From contig NZ_BMOU01000003.1 of assembly GCF_014647235.1 (NCBI RefSeq), positions 186,001 to 250,000 of the forward strand: a stretch of DNA of 64,000 nucleotides, in the 5' to 3' direction. A program made the translations under genes and the position numbers. The notes under the pieces are model-generated. The model made no database searches and was not told where the DNA came from. It saw nothing but the letters and a program-made list of their open reading frames with translations. The stretch is from Haloarcula pellucida. Its GTDB lineage: Archaea; Halobacteriota; Halobacteria; Halobacteriales; Haloarculaceae. Below, one piece after another: positions 51,432 to 59,981 of the stretch. How positions within the stretch are numbered: the stretch's first letter is position 1; every line of letters begins with the position of its first letter.

Positions 51432-52606
51432 TGAGTCTGGACTCCCCACGCCGTCGCTTCGAGGACATCGACTGGGAGGCCAAACGCGGCATCGTGCTGC
51501 GCCGACAGACAGCAGGGTTCCTGACCACGCTCGCGGCGCTGGCACTCGTCTTCGCGTTCGACTACGTTCGAGAAGCCCCGCTGTTCTCGCCGAATCCCGT
51601 ACTCCGTGACGGCTGGGACCTGTCCCAACTGGACTGGCTGTTCGTGGTTTCGCTTGCCCTGTTCGTCTTCTACGTTCTCGTCCCGCTGGCGACCCACCGA
51701 CGGATGACCGCCCACTACTGGCGGGAGTTCCGGAAGAATCGGGCCGCCGTGGTCAGCCTCGGGTTTTTGCTTCTCGTCTTCACGCTGGGACTCGTCGGGC
51801 CGCTGCTCGTCAGCAAGCCACAGGTCGAACTCACACAGAGCTACCAGCCGCCGGTCGGTCTCGCCGTCGACAGTTCCGTCCCGCTCAGTTGCGGCGGTGA
51901 CGTCGTCGACGGGCGATGTCACGGAAGCTGGCAGTTCCCGCTCGGGACGACCGGCGACGGCAAAGACATCCTCTCGCTGGTCGTCCTCGGGATGCGCGTC
52001 TCGATTCGTATCGGCCTGATAACGTCGTTTCTCATCATCAGCATCGGCGCGACGGTCGGCACCGTCGCCGCCTACGTCGGCGGCCTCGTCGACGAGGTGC
52101 TGATGCGCTACGTCGACATCCAGCAGGTGTTCCCATCCTTCCTGCTGTACCTCTTGCTCATCTACCTCTTCGGCGGGAGTCTGCTGATGTTCATTCTCGT
52201 GTTCGGGCTGCTCAGTTGGGGCGGGACCGCCAGACTCGTCCGGAGTGCGGCCCTCCAGCGGTCGGAAGACGAGTACGTCGAAGTCGCACGCTGTGCCGGC
52301 GCAGGCACGGGACACGTCATCAGACGCCACATCCTGCCGAACGTCTCGGGGACGGTCATCACGAACCTGACGCTGTTGATCCCCGGGCTGATTCTGTTCG
52401 AGGCGGGGCTTGCGTTCCTCTCGCTGGGCGACCCGACGATACCCTCGTGGGGCCAGACGATTGCCGCCGGCCGCTCGGACCTCCGGACGGCGTGGTGGAT
52501 TTCGACGGTTCCGGGGGTCTTTCTGTTCCTGACGATTCTGGCGTTCAACTTCGTGGGCGACGCGCTACGGAACGCGCTCGACCCCCGCTCGGAGGGGCAG
52601 CGATGA
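51431..52606 (+). CDS. ABC transporter permease (DppC-type)
   Basis: A 391-residue permease. Two N-terminal helices of the haloarchaeal type (about 33-110) precede the DppC core with cytoplasmic EAA loop EYVEVARCAGAGTGHVIRRHILP and the ending LSLGDPTIPSWGQTI. A periplasm-side loop of about 60 residues lies after the third helix (KPQVELTQSYQPPVGL ... GDGKDILSLV). The stop overlaps the ATG of the ATPase gene (ATGA). Confidence 0.92.
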   Translation: MSLDSPRRRFEDIDWEAKRGIVLRRQTAGFLTTLAALALVFAFDYVREAPLFSPNPVLRDGWDLSQLDWLFVVSLALFVFYVLVPLATHRRMTAHYWREFRKNRAAVVSLGFLLLVFTLGLVGPLLVSKPQVELTQSYQPPVGLAVDSSVPLSCGGDVVDGRCHGSWQFPLGTTGDGKDILSLVVLGMRVSIRIGLITSFLIISIGATVGTVAAYVGGLVDEVLMRYVDIQQVFPSFLLYLLLIYLFGGSLLMFILVFGLLSWGGTARLVRSAALQRSEDEYVEVARCAGAGTGHVIRRHILPNVSGTVITNLTLLIPGLILFEAGLAFLSLGDPTIPSWGQTIAAGRSDLRTAWWISTVPGVFLFLTILAFNFVGDALRNALDPRSEGQR

Positions 52607-53658
52607 GTCAGCACCAGCGGGGGGCGACCGAGACACAGCAAGAGCTGTCGCTGCTGTCCGTCCGTGACCTCACCGTCGAGTTCGAGACTGACCGGGGGCC
52701 ACTCCGGGCCGTCGACGGCGTCGACTTCGACGTAGAGCGGGGCGAGACTGTCTGTCTCGTCGGCGAGAGCGGGAGCGGTAAGACCGTCACCGCAGAGACG
52801 ATAACGAAGTTGATCCGGATGCCGCCGGGGCGTATCGTCCGCGGCGTGGCCGAACTCGACGGCCGAGACCTGCTGTCGCTCTCTGAACGAGACCTACGCG
52901 CCATCCGCGGCGACCGCATCGCCCACGTGTTTCAGGACCCACAGCACGCGCTCAACCACTGCTACACCGTCGGCTGGCAGATTCGCGAAGCGATACAGGT
53001 CCACGAGGACGTAAGCGACGCCGCGGCCAGAGAGCGCGCGCTCACGCTCCTGAATCAGGTCGGCATCCCCGACGCGACGACGCGGTACGACGACTACCCA
53101 CACGAGTTCTCCGGCGGGATGAAACAGCGAATCGTCGTCGCGATGGCGCTCGCGGCCACTCCGGACCTGCTCATCGCCGACGAACCGACGACGGCACTCG
53201 ACGTGACGATTCAGGCGCAGTTGCTCGACCTCCTCGAATCGATCCAGACGGAGTACGACATGGCGATTCTGCTCATCACCCACGACCTCGGCGTCGTCGC
53301 CGAACTCGCCGACCGGGTCGTCGTGCTGTACGCCGGGAAGGTGATGGAACGCGGGAGCGTCTACGAAGTGTTCGACACACCGGCCCATCCGTACACGCAA
53401 GTGCTGTTTGACTGTCTGCCCGGCCGCGGCCGGCCGCTCCGGAGTATCGGGGGTACGCTACCGGACCTCCACGACCCTCCGCCAGGATGCCGATTCGCCA
53501 GCAGGTGCGAGTACGCTCGCAAAGAGTGTCACACGGGCGACCAGCCGCCGCTGTACGACGTCGCGGACGCCCAGACCGCGTCCTGCGTGTACTACGGGCC
53601 CGGCGGTGACCCGGACGCACTCCGAAACGGCCAGTCGGAGGGTGACCCGGATGGCTGA
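52603..53658 (+). CDS. ABC transporter ATP-binding protein (DppD-type)
   Basis: A 351-residue ATPase. Walker A GESGSGKT, signature EFSGGMKQR, Walker B LLIADEPTTALD and the LLITHDLGVVAELADRV switch His are all intact. The C-terminal extension has the oligopeptide-type cysteine pattern CRFASRCEYARKECH. It energises the importer with the next ATPase. It overlaps the next gene by 8 bases. Confidence 0.93.
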   Translation: MSQHQRGATETQQELSLLSVRDLTVEFETDRGPLRAVDGVDFDVERGETVCLVGESGSGKTVTAETITKLIRMPPGRIVRGVAELDGRDLLSLSERDLRAIRGDRIAHVFQDPQHALNHCYTVGWQIREAIQVHEDVSDAAARERALTLLNQVGIPDATTRYDDYPHEFSGGMKQRIVVAMALAATPDLLIADEPTTALDVTIQAQLLDLLESIQTEYDMAILLITHDLGVVAELADRVVVLYAGKVMERGSVYEVFDTPAHPYTQVLFDCLPGRGRPLRSIGGTLPDLHDPPPGCRFASRCEYARKECHTGDQPPLYDVADAQTASCVYYGPGGDPDALRNGQSEGDPDG

Positions 53659-54940
53659 GCCGCCGCTGTTCGAGGTGGAGAACCTGACGAAGCACTTCCC
53701 CATCACCGAGGGCGTTCTCAGGCGACAGGTCGGGACCGTGCGGGCCGTCGACGGCATCGACCTCTCGGTCCGACGGGGTGAGACGGTCGGCCTCGTCGGG
53801 GAGTCCGGGTGCGGGAAATCGACCGCGGCCCGGACGATGCTCCGACTGGAAGAACCCACCGCCGGGTCGATACGCTTCGAGGGCGAGGAAGTCACCGACC
53901 TCTCCGGACGGGCGCTGAAGGCGTTCCGGCGCAATGCACAGATGATCTTTCAGGACCCGAGCGCCAGTTTCGACCCCCGGATGACCATCGGGGAGTCGGT
54001 GGCCGAACCGCTCGTCATCCACGGCGTGACCGACCGCGAACTCCGGCGAGAGGTGACCACGGACCTGCTAGAGCGGGTCGGCCTCTCGGCTGACGACGTC
54101 GACCGGTACCCCCACGAGTTCTCCGGCGGCCAGAAACAGCGCGTCGCGCTGGCTCGTGCGCTCGTCCTCAACCCGAGCCTGCTGATCGCCGACGAGCCGA
54201 CGAGCGCGCTCGACGTGTCCGTCCAGTCGGCGATTCTCGGGTTGCTAGAGGACATCCAGCGGGAGTTCGGCCTCGGGCTCCTCGTCATCACCCACGACAT
54301 GGGTATCGTCCGCGAGATCTGTGACCGGACAGCCGTGATGTACCTCGGCGAAATCGTCGAGGACGCCCCGACGGCTCGGTTGTTCGACTCGCCACAGCAT
54401 CCCTACACGGAGGTGCTCATCGCCTCGATCCCGACGTTCGACCCGCGGAAGCGTGGCAACCGGGTCGAGCTACGCGGGGACGTGCCCTCTGCCGGTGACC
54501 CACCGAGCGGCTGCCGATTCCACACGCGGTGTCCGAAGGTCATCCCGCCGCCGGGATACGACATCGACCAGCGGGCGTGGCGCGCCGTCCTCGATTTCCG
54601 CCGTCGCCTCGCCACGGACGGCGTCGACCCCGAGTCGGTCCGGGAGTTCGTCGCCGCCGAAGCCGACACCCCGGTCGGGGCGGTCACCGACGAGCAAGTC
54701 CGGGCCGCCATCCGTGCGGAGTTCGACATCCCCGACACGCTCGGGGACCCGGCGGCCGAGGAAACCCTCGACGCGGCGCTGACGAACGTCCTCGGCGGCG
54801 ACGTGGACCGCGCACACAGACGCCTCGAAGACGCCTTCCCGACCGTCTGTGCCCGCGAGGTCCCAGCCGAGGTGTGGGTGACCGACGAGCATCGCGCGGC
54901 CTGTCACCTCGTCGAATCCGACGGGGCGCGCCACTCCTGA
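53651..54940 (+). CDS. ABC transporter ATP-binding protein (DppF-type)
   Basis: A 429-residue ATPase. Walker A GESGCGKS, signature EFSGGQKQR, Walker B LLIADEPTSALD. The C-terminal cysteine motif is split: CRFHTRCPKVIPPPG is followed by about 95 mainly helical, acidic residues and then FPTVCAREVP ... CHLVES. The inserted region is typical of haloarchaeal relatives but not of bacterial DppF. It closes the five-gene operon. Start chosen at ATG 53651. Confidence 0.9.
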   Translation: MAEPPLFEVENLTKHFPITEGVLRRQVGTVRAVDGIDLSVRRGETVGLVGESGCGKSTAARTMLRLEEPTAGSIRFEGEEVTDLSGRALKAFRRNAQMIFQDPSASFDPRMTIGESVAEPLVIHGVTDRELRREVTTDLLERVGLSADDVDRYPHEFSGGQKQRVALARALVLNPSLLIADEPTSALDVSVQSAILGLLEDIQREFGLGLLVITHDMGIVREICDRTAVMYLGEIVEDAPTARLFDSPQHPYTEVLIASIPTFDPRKRGNRVELRGDVPSAGDPPSGCRFHTRCPKVIPPPGYDIDQRAWRAVLDFRRRLATDGVDPESVREFVAAEADTPVGAVTDEQVRAAIRAEFDIPDTLGDPAAEETLDAALTNVLGGDVDRAHRRLEDAFPTVCAREVPAEVWVTDEHRAACHLVESDGARHS

Positions 54941-54994
54941 GTCGACTTCCCGCGGGTCGCCGCCCGGACCAGCCGAAAACGCGCGTCGGCGTCG

Positions 54995-56302
54995 TCAGGT
55001 TCGGTCCGACACCCGAAGGTTCACCGGCCCCTCCGGTTGGGTCGTCATCTGCGGTGCCACCTCGATACCGCTGTCGGCGTCGAGGCGGTACCGCCGACCG
55101 ATTTCGGCGAGCACCGCCTTCGCTTCGAGGCGAGCGAAGTGCCGTCCGATACAGGTGCGTGGGCCAGCCCCGAACGGAACGAACGCGTGTCCTCGGTCTC
55201 TGGGCGAGGTCTCCGCCCACCGTCCCGGGTCGAACGTGAGCGGGTCGTCGTAGAACCGCGGATCGCGGTGGAGACACCAGACGCTGAGCAACACCGTCGC
55301 GCCCTCGGGAATCGCGTAGTCGCCGACGCCGACGGACTCGGTCGTGACGCGCGGAATCGCGTGTACCGGGGGGTACAATCGGAGCGTCTCGTCGACGATC
55401 CGTTCGAGGTAGTCGAGTTCTTGCAACTGATCGAACGACGGCCGTCCGTCGAGGACGGCGTCGATTTCGGCGTGGAACCGGTCGGCGACCGTGGGGTGTG
55501 TGGCTATCTGGTGTAACGCGTAGGTCATCGCGAGCGCCGTCGTCTCGTGTCCGGCAAACAGCATCCCGACCACTTGATCGAGCACCTCCGACTGGTCGTA
55601 CGCCGAGTCGGGGTCGTCGCGCAACTCGGCGAGCGTGGCGAGCAGGCTATCCTCCTGTGGCCGCTCACCGGACGCTGCCAGCAAGGTCCGCGCTCGCTCG
55701 CGCAACTCTGCGCTCCCGCGCTTGAACTTGTGACGGGCGGGTGTCGGCACCCACTCGGGGAGGGCCCACGACGTCGGCTTGAACCACAGATTGAGCGCCT
55801 GTGCGGCGGTCGACAGTTCGTCGATTTCCTCGTCGGAGAGCGACTGGCCGAGCACCACCTCGAACAGGTTGTGCAGGGCGATAGCTTTCATCTCTTCGTC
55901 GACGGGGACGGACTCCCCCGACGCCCAGTCAGCGACCCGAGACGCGGCGACCTCGGTCATCGTCTCGGCGTGGTCTGCGAGACGCCTCGGACCGAAAAAC
56001 GGCTCCATCGAGTGGCGCTGTCGCTGCCACTGGTCGCCTTCGACCGCGAGCAGGGCGTCTCCGAACGCCACTTCGAAGTCGTCGGGTTTGGCGAAGGTAT
56101 TCGGATTCGACAACGCCGTCCCCACGTAGTCCGGATGTGCGAGCACGTACACGTCTTTGCCCAGTAACTGCATCCGGAACGCGTCGCCAGTCGAGTCCAC
56201 CGACTGTCTGACGAAGCCGAACGGGTCGCTCACGAAGGCCGCCGTATGTCCGACTACCGGCTTGCCGGGTGGTGTCGGGGGACGGGAGTTCGTCCGGGGC
56301 AT
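54995..56302 (-). CDS. Cytochrome P450
   Basis: A 435-residue soluble P450. The I-helix motif AGHETTA, the ETLR of the ExxR motif, FDPGRW and the heme loop FGAGPRTCIG with Cys384 are intact. It would hydroxylate a hydrophobic or terpenoid substrate with electrons from a ferredoxin partner, not present here. The gene stands alone, convergent with the ABC operon. Start at ATG 56302. Confidence 0.92.
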   Translation of the reverse strand: MPRTNSRPPTPPGKPVVGHTAAFVSDPFGFVRQSVDSTGDAFRMQLLGKDVYVLAHPDYVGTALSNPNTFAKPDDFEVAFGDALLAVEGDQWQRQRHSMEPFFGPRRLADHAETMTEVAASRVADWASGESVPVDEEMKAIALHNLFEVVLGQSLSDEEIDELSTAAQALNLWFKPTSWALPEWVPTPARHKFKRGSAELRERARTLLAASGERPQEDSLLATLAELRDDPDSAYDQSEVLDQVVGMLFAGHETTALAMTYALHQIATHPTVADRFHAEIDAVLDGRPSFDQLQELDYLERIVDETLRLYPPVHAIPRVTTESVGVGDYAIPEGATVLLSVWCLHRDPRFYDDPLTFDPGRWAETSPRDRGHAFVPFGAGPRTCIGRHFARLEAKAVLAEIGRRYRLDADSGIEVAPQMTTQPEGPVNLRVSDRT

Positions 56303-56422
56303 CTATTTCGGCCGTGGACCGCGGCAGGCAAAGGTGTTGGTTCTCGCAGTTCGCCGGTGCAGTGCCCGACGTCGACGGCAAACCGAAACCGCCACAAGCG
56401 ACACGTACGGTCGCTGTTCTAG

Positions 56423-57022
56423 ATGCTCACAGATATCGCCAAGACGTACTCGGCGGTTTTCGCGCCCGAACTCTTCGTTCTTCTCTGTAGCGTCCTCCTC
56501 ATCGGCTTCGAGTGGCACCGCGATTCAGCGCGCTCGTCCGCCGGACTGACTGCTCGGTTCGCCGTCCTCGGTCTGGGGTGGGGCGTCGCGTTCGCCATCT
56601 ATCAGGGCGTACCACTGGCGGTCGAGACGGTCCCCGAGTGGGGGGTAGACGCCACTGGCAGCGCGGGGTTGGGAATCGGGGTACTCGTGATCTGGTTCGT
56701 CTGGCGGAGACGGAACTGGGGGGCTATCGTGCCGGAGTACGCGCTCCTCCTTGTCGCCGCGACCGTCCCACATCTCCTCGTCACCCCGTTCTGGGACATA
56801 TCGAGTCACGTGCTGTACGCACTGGTGCCAGCGGGCTATCTGCTGTTCGTGGATAGACGGTTCGTACCACTGTTCGCCGTCGCAGTGGGGATGGTCTTCG
56901 CTCGCCCACTCGCCGGAGCGCATACGTGGCTGCAGTCCGTCGGCGGAGTCGCGCTCTCTGTCGTCCTCTTGCTCGCGGTGTCCCGTCTCGAATCCTCGGC
57001 GAACGGCGGTGGTGTGCGATGA
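56423..57022 (+). CDS. Hypothetical membrane protein
   Basis: A 199-residue protein with about six hydrophobic helices, starting MLTDIAKTYSAVFAPELFVLL. No known catalytic motif. The ending is SVGGVALSVVLLLAVSRLE. It starts 120 bases after the divergent P450 start. I do not recognise the family, though it recalls some PAP2-like or DUF membrane proteins. Confidence 0.55.
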   Translation: MLTDIAKTYSAVFAPELFVLLCSVLLIGFEWHRDSARSSAGLTARFAVLGLGWGVAFAIYQGVPLAVETVPEWGVDATGSAGLGIGVLVIWFVWRRRNWGAIVPEYALLLVAATVPHLLVTPFWDISSHVLYALVPAGYLLFVDRRFVPLFAVAVGMVFARPLAGAHTWLQSVGGVALSVVLLLAVSRLESSANGGGVR

Positions 57023-57243
57023 GACGTGACTTCGCGCCGGGTCACACTTCGCCCACGATGCCCTGAGACATCCCGCGCAGGTGTCGAGGCCCCGGGAGGA
57101 CCGTCGCAACGCCCCCTCGCGACGGTACGGGAGACACTTCGGATGCGTCGATACAACGGGATCGTTGCGTTCCTCAACCGTAGACAGAGGCTCACGCTGA
57201 CGCAGTCCCAAGAAATAGGTGCTATCGGTTGGTATCGGCACCT

Positions 57244-57591
57244 ATGACTCGCTACGAGAATCTCCTCGAAGTCGAACTGGACGAGTGGGAGGACGGCTAC
57301 GGGGTCTTGCAGGTCGTCAAACCCGACGACGCCGACGAGGCGGAACTCCGGTTCTGTTACTACAACGAGGACGGCCGGTTCACGAACCGGCCGCTGAGTC
57401 TCGCACCGGACGCGGACGTCCTCGAACGAACCACTGAGATGGTCGAGAACCTCGGCTACGTCGCCCGGACGTTCGACCCCGACGAGATACGGGAACTGGT
57501 CGACACGCTCGGCGAAGAGCGAGTCGTCGAACTCGCGCAACTGGTCGACACGCTCGGGGAGGCGCGGTTGGCCGAGATTCTGGACACGTGA
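57244..57591 (+). CDS. Hypothetical protein
   Basis: A 115-residue acidic soluble protein that starts MTRYENLLEVELDEWEDGYG. The C-terminal half has a repeated ELVDTLGEERVVELAQLVDTLGEARLAEIL, two near-identical copies of a heptad-like helix. No family recognised. ATG 57244 is chosen over a GTG-type start 15 bases upstream. Confidence 0.55.
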   Translation: MTRYENLLEVELDEWEDGYGVLQVVKPDDADEAELRFCYYNEDGRFTNRPLSLAPDADVLERTTEMVENLGYVARTFDPDEIRELVDTLGEERVVELAQLVDTLGEARLAEILDT

Positions 57592-57682
57592 CTACGCGTA
57601 CACGACGGACGGGAGGTCTCCCCACCGCTTCGATGCGAGCGTCGACGACGTCGGACGCTGCCCACGCCCGAGATGCGTTCTC

Positions 57683-57762
57683 ATACTGGTGGCTGTAACA
57701 AACTGCAGTAATTCGCCACCCCGGGGTGGCGAATATCTGTACGAACTTACAGCCACCAGTAT
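57683..57762. mobile_element. 80-bp miniature inverted-repeat element, copy 2
   Basis: Second copy of the element at 17909-17988, in opposite orientation; 76 of 80 positions agree and both 16-bp ends are perfect. It lies between two converging genes, about 90 bases from each stop (57591 and 57853). Flanks are CTC and CAG as in copy 1. It could be a mobile unit and also act as a terminator for both genes. Confidence 0.8.
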
Positions 57763-57852
57763 CAGGCAGTGTCACCGGTAGACGGTGACGACTGGTCTAT
57801 CCCTGCGTCGTCGTGCCGTCCTCGAACGACGGGGGACACCGGGGAGTCCGTA

Positions 57853-59106
57853 TTAGGGCCACCGGCCGGCCTGCTCGCCGGCGTCGATGACGCGCTGGAG
57901 CGCGACGACGTAGGCGGCAGTCCGGAGCGACGGTAGCTCTCGGTCCTCGTAGGCATCGACGAGGTTCCAGAACTGCTCGACGATGGTCGCGTCCAGTTCC
58001 TCGTTGACGCGGTCTTCGGACCAGTAAAAGCGCTGACGGTTCTGTACCCACTCGAAGTAGGAGACGACGACACCGCCGGCGTTCGCGAGGATGTCCGGAA
58101 CGACGAGGACGTCGTCGTCACTGAGAATCTCGTCGGCCGCGGGCGTGATCGGGCCGTTCGCTGCCTCGGAGACGACGTCGGCAGAGATTTCGTGTGCCAG
58201 TGACTCGTCGATGGCGTTTTCCAGCGCAGCCGGGATCAACAGGTCCACGTCGAGCGTCAGCAGTTCGTCGTTGGTGAGTTCGTCCTCGGCGTCGGAATAC
58301 CCGACGACGCTCCCGGTTTCGCGTTTGAACTCCTTGACCGCGACGGGGTCGAACGACTCCTCGGTGTAGATGGCACCGCTGGAGTCCGAGACGGCGACGA
58401 CGTCGGCGCCCATCTCGTAGACGAGTTTCGCCGCGATCCACCCGGCGTTACCGTAGCCCTGCACCGCGACCGTCGCGCCTTCGATGTCCTTCCCGAGATA
58501 ATCGAACGCCTCACGCGCTGCGACGACCGTCGAACGGCCTGTCGCCTCGACACGCCCCTCGCTCCCACCGCTCGAGAGGTCTTTACCGGTGATGACGCCG
58601 GGCTCCGTCGTGTTTTCGATGGTCTCGTACGTGTCTTTGATCCAGTTCATCTCACGCTGGCCCGTGTTCACGTCGGGGGCGGGCACGTCACGGTCGGCGC
58701 CGATAAGCGGGGTCAGTTCCTTCGCGAAGGCGCGCGTGATTCGTTCGAGTTCGCTCTCGGAGTACTCGGCCGGGTCGATGACGATGCCGCCTTTCCCACC
58801 GCCGAGCGGGATATCGCTCGTCGCCGTTTTATAGACCATCCACCCCGAGAGGGCCTTGACCTCGTCGCGGCTGACCTGCGGGTGGTAGCGGATGCCGCCC
58901 TTGTACGGCCCACGGTCACCGTTGAACTGCGAGCGGTACGCGCGGAACACCTCGACCGAACCGTCGTCCATCTCGACCGAAAGGTTCGTCTCTAGTATCC
59001 GCTCGGGATTTTTCAGCCGCTCGATCTGCCCGTCGGAGACGTCAAGGTACTCTGCTGCCTCGTCGATCTGTGTCCGTAAACTCTGGTACGGATTTACATC
59101 GGACAT
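57853..59106 (-). CDS. gdhA: Glutamate dehydrogenase
   Basis: A 417-residue Glu/Leu/Phe/Val dehydrogenase. The substrate pocket and catalytic lysine segments are [29 protein letters not shown] and PLGGGKGGI, with PAPDVNT following; the dinucleotide fold has [11 protein letters not shown]. It interconverts glutamate and 2-oxoglutarate with ammonia. ATG 59106 is chosen; a TAGCTTTTGG-like AT-rich stretch lies about 25-35 bases upstream. A frame extension to 59145 has no supporting motif. Confidence 0.95.
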   Translation of the reverse strand: MSDVNPYQSLRTQIDEAAEYLDVSDGQIERLKNPERILETNLSVEMDDGSVEVFRAYRSQFNGDRGPYKGGIRYHPQVSRDEVKALSGWMVYKTATSDIPLGGGKGGIVIDPAEYSESELERITRAFAKELTPLIGADRDVPAPDVNTGQREMNWIKDTYETIENTTEPGVITGKDLSSGGSEGRVEATGRSTVVAAREAFDYLGKDIEGATVAVQGYGNAGWIAAKLVYEMGADVVAVSDSSGAIYTEESFDPVAVKEFKRETGSVVGYSDAEDELTNDELLTLDVDLLIPAALENAIDESLAHEISADVVSEAANGPITPAADEILSDDDVLVVPDILANAGGVVVSYFEWVQNRQRFYWSEDRVNEELDATIVEQFWNLVDAYEDRELPSLRTAAYVVALQRVIDAGEQAGRWP

Positions 59107-59229
59107 GTATCGACCAGCGAAATCGAGACACCAAAAGCTATCCATTTCATCCGGAGACTTACACTATCTGTCGACAGCGTAGCCACTGGATACAGGGCTT
59201 ACTCCGCTCGGTTTCTCGGTTTTGTGTTG

Positions 59230-59532
59230 TTACAGTATTATCTTCTTATCAAATTCTTTAATAATCACACGGCCCTGTTCTTCGGAGACACGAACAGCGG
59301 TCTCCGTATCGAGTGCCACAGCATCTCCGACCCGCTCTCTCTCGCTCGCTGGAACGTCGACGCGGTCGACGTTCGGCAGTAGGCAGTCGCGATGATCTGC
59401 GAGTTCGAGGAGCGCGTCTCCACTGGGGAAGTGCCAGATTCGCGTGACGGACCGGAAGACCGGCAACGACGTCGGTTCCGCTACGTGTCTGACGGCTCTC
59501 GTCTCTTCTAGGCGACTTTGGACGTCTGTCAT
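59230..59532 (-). CDS. Hypothetical protein
   Basis: A 100-residue protein starting MTDVQSRLEETRAVRHVAEP. It has a mixed beta-alpha pattern (FRSVTRIWHFPSGDALLELADH, ETAVRVSEEQGRVIIKEFD) but no family I recognise. Its start ATG overlaps the stop of the 64-residue ORF (ATGA), suggesting translation coupling. Confidence 0.5.
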   Translation of the reverse strand: MTDVQSRLEETRAVRHVAEPTSLPVFRSVTRIWHFPSGDALLELADHRDCLLPNVDRVDVPASERERVGDAVALDTETAVRVSEEQGRVIIKEFDKKIIL

Positions 59533-59723
59533 AGCTGAGTCGAATCCTGAGAGTGTCGCTGTCCCTCCCCGGACGTCTGGGTCAGACCAGCGGGCCCGCG
59601 TTTCGCGGCAGCCGTGTTCACGGCCATCGGTGAGCGCTCCGTACCGGCCGCCGAATCAGATATCGGCGGGCCTGCGTGGCCATCGGTCGTTCCGGTGGCG
59701 GCGATTCCCGAACCGAGCGACAT
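59529..59723 (-). CDS. Possible small hypothetical protein
   Basis: A frame of 64 residues rich in Gly, Ser, Thr and Ala (MSLGSGIAATGTTDGHAGPP at the start). It begins 3 bases after the stop of the rubrerythrin-like gene and its stop overlaps the next ATG, so it might be part of a small operon. Composition is low-complexity and the codon use is mixed, so it is weakly supported. Confidence 0.35.
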   Translation of the reverse strand: MSLGSGIAATGTTDGHAGPPISDSAAGTERSPMAVNTAAAKRGPAGLTQTSGEGQRHSQDSTQL

Positions 59724-59725
59724 CG

Positions 59726-59869
59726 TTACTCCATCGGAGTTTGTCGGTTTCGCATCTCGCCGCCACAGTTAGGACAGGGGTCTGGGTTGTCCTCCGCAAC
59801 GACGACGGACCCACACTCGAAGCACTCGTACGGCGTTTCCTCGTCGGGGGTCTGCGAGACATCTCTCAT
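59726..59869 (-). CDS. Rubrerythrin-like small zinc/iron protein
   Basis: A 47-residue protein with a rubredoxin-like pair of knuckles, CFECGSVV and CPNCGGEM, starting MRDVSQTPDEETPY. It is a type widely met in haloarchaea as the 'rubrerythrin-like domain' protein; function is unknown, possibly electron transfer or zinc binding. ATG 59869; too short to be caught by length-based gene finding. It precedes the two small genes on the same strand. Confidence 0.7.
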   Translation of the reverse strand: MRDVSQTPDEETPYECFECGSVVVAEDNPDPCPNCGGEMRNRQTPME

Positions 59870-59981
59870 TGTGCGTTCACGAGTGCCAGCCGTCGGTCCG
59901 TGGCACTCACGTGGTACAAAGGCGGGTACGAGCGAATATCCAGCAGTTTAGCATCAAAGTACGCTGAGGGCCGGGTGTTAA

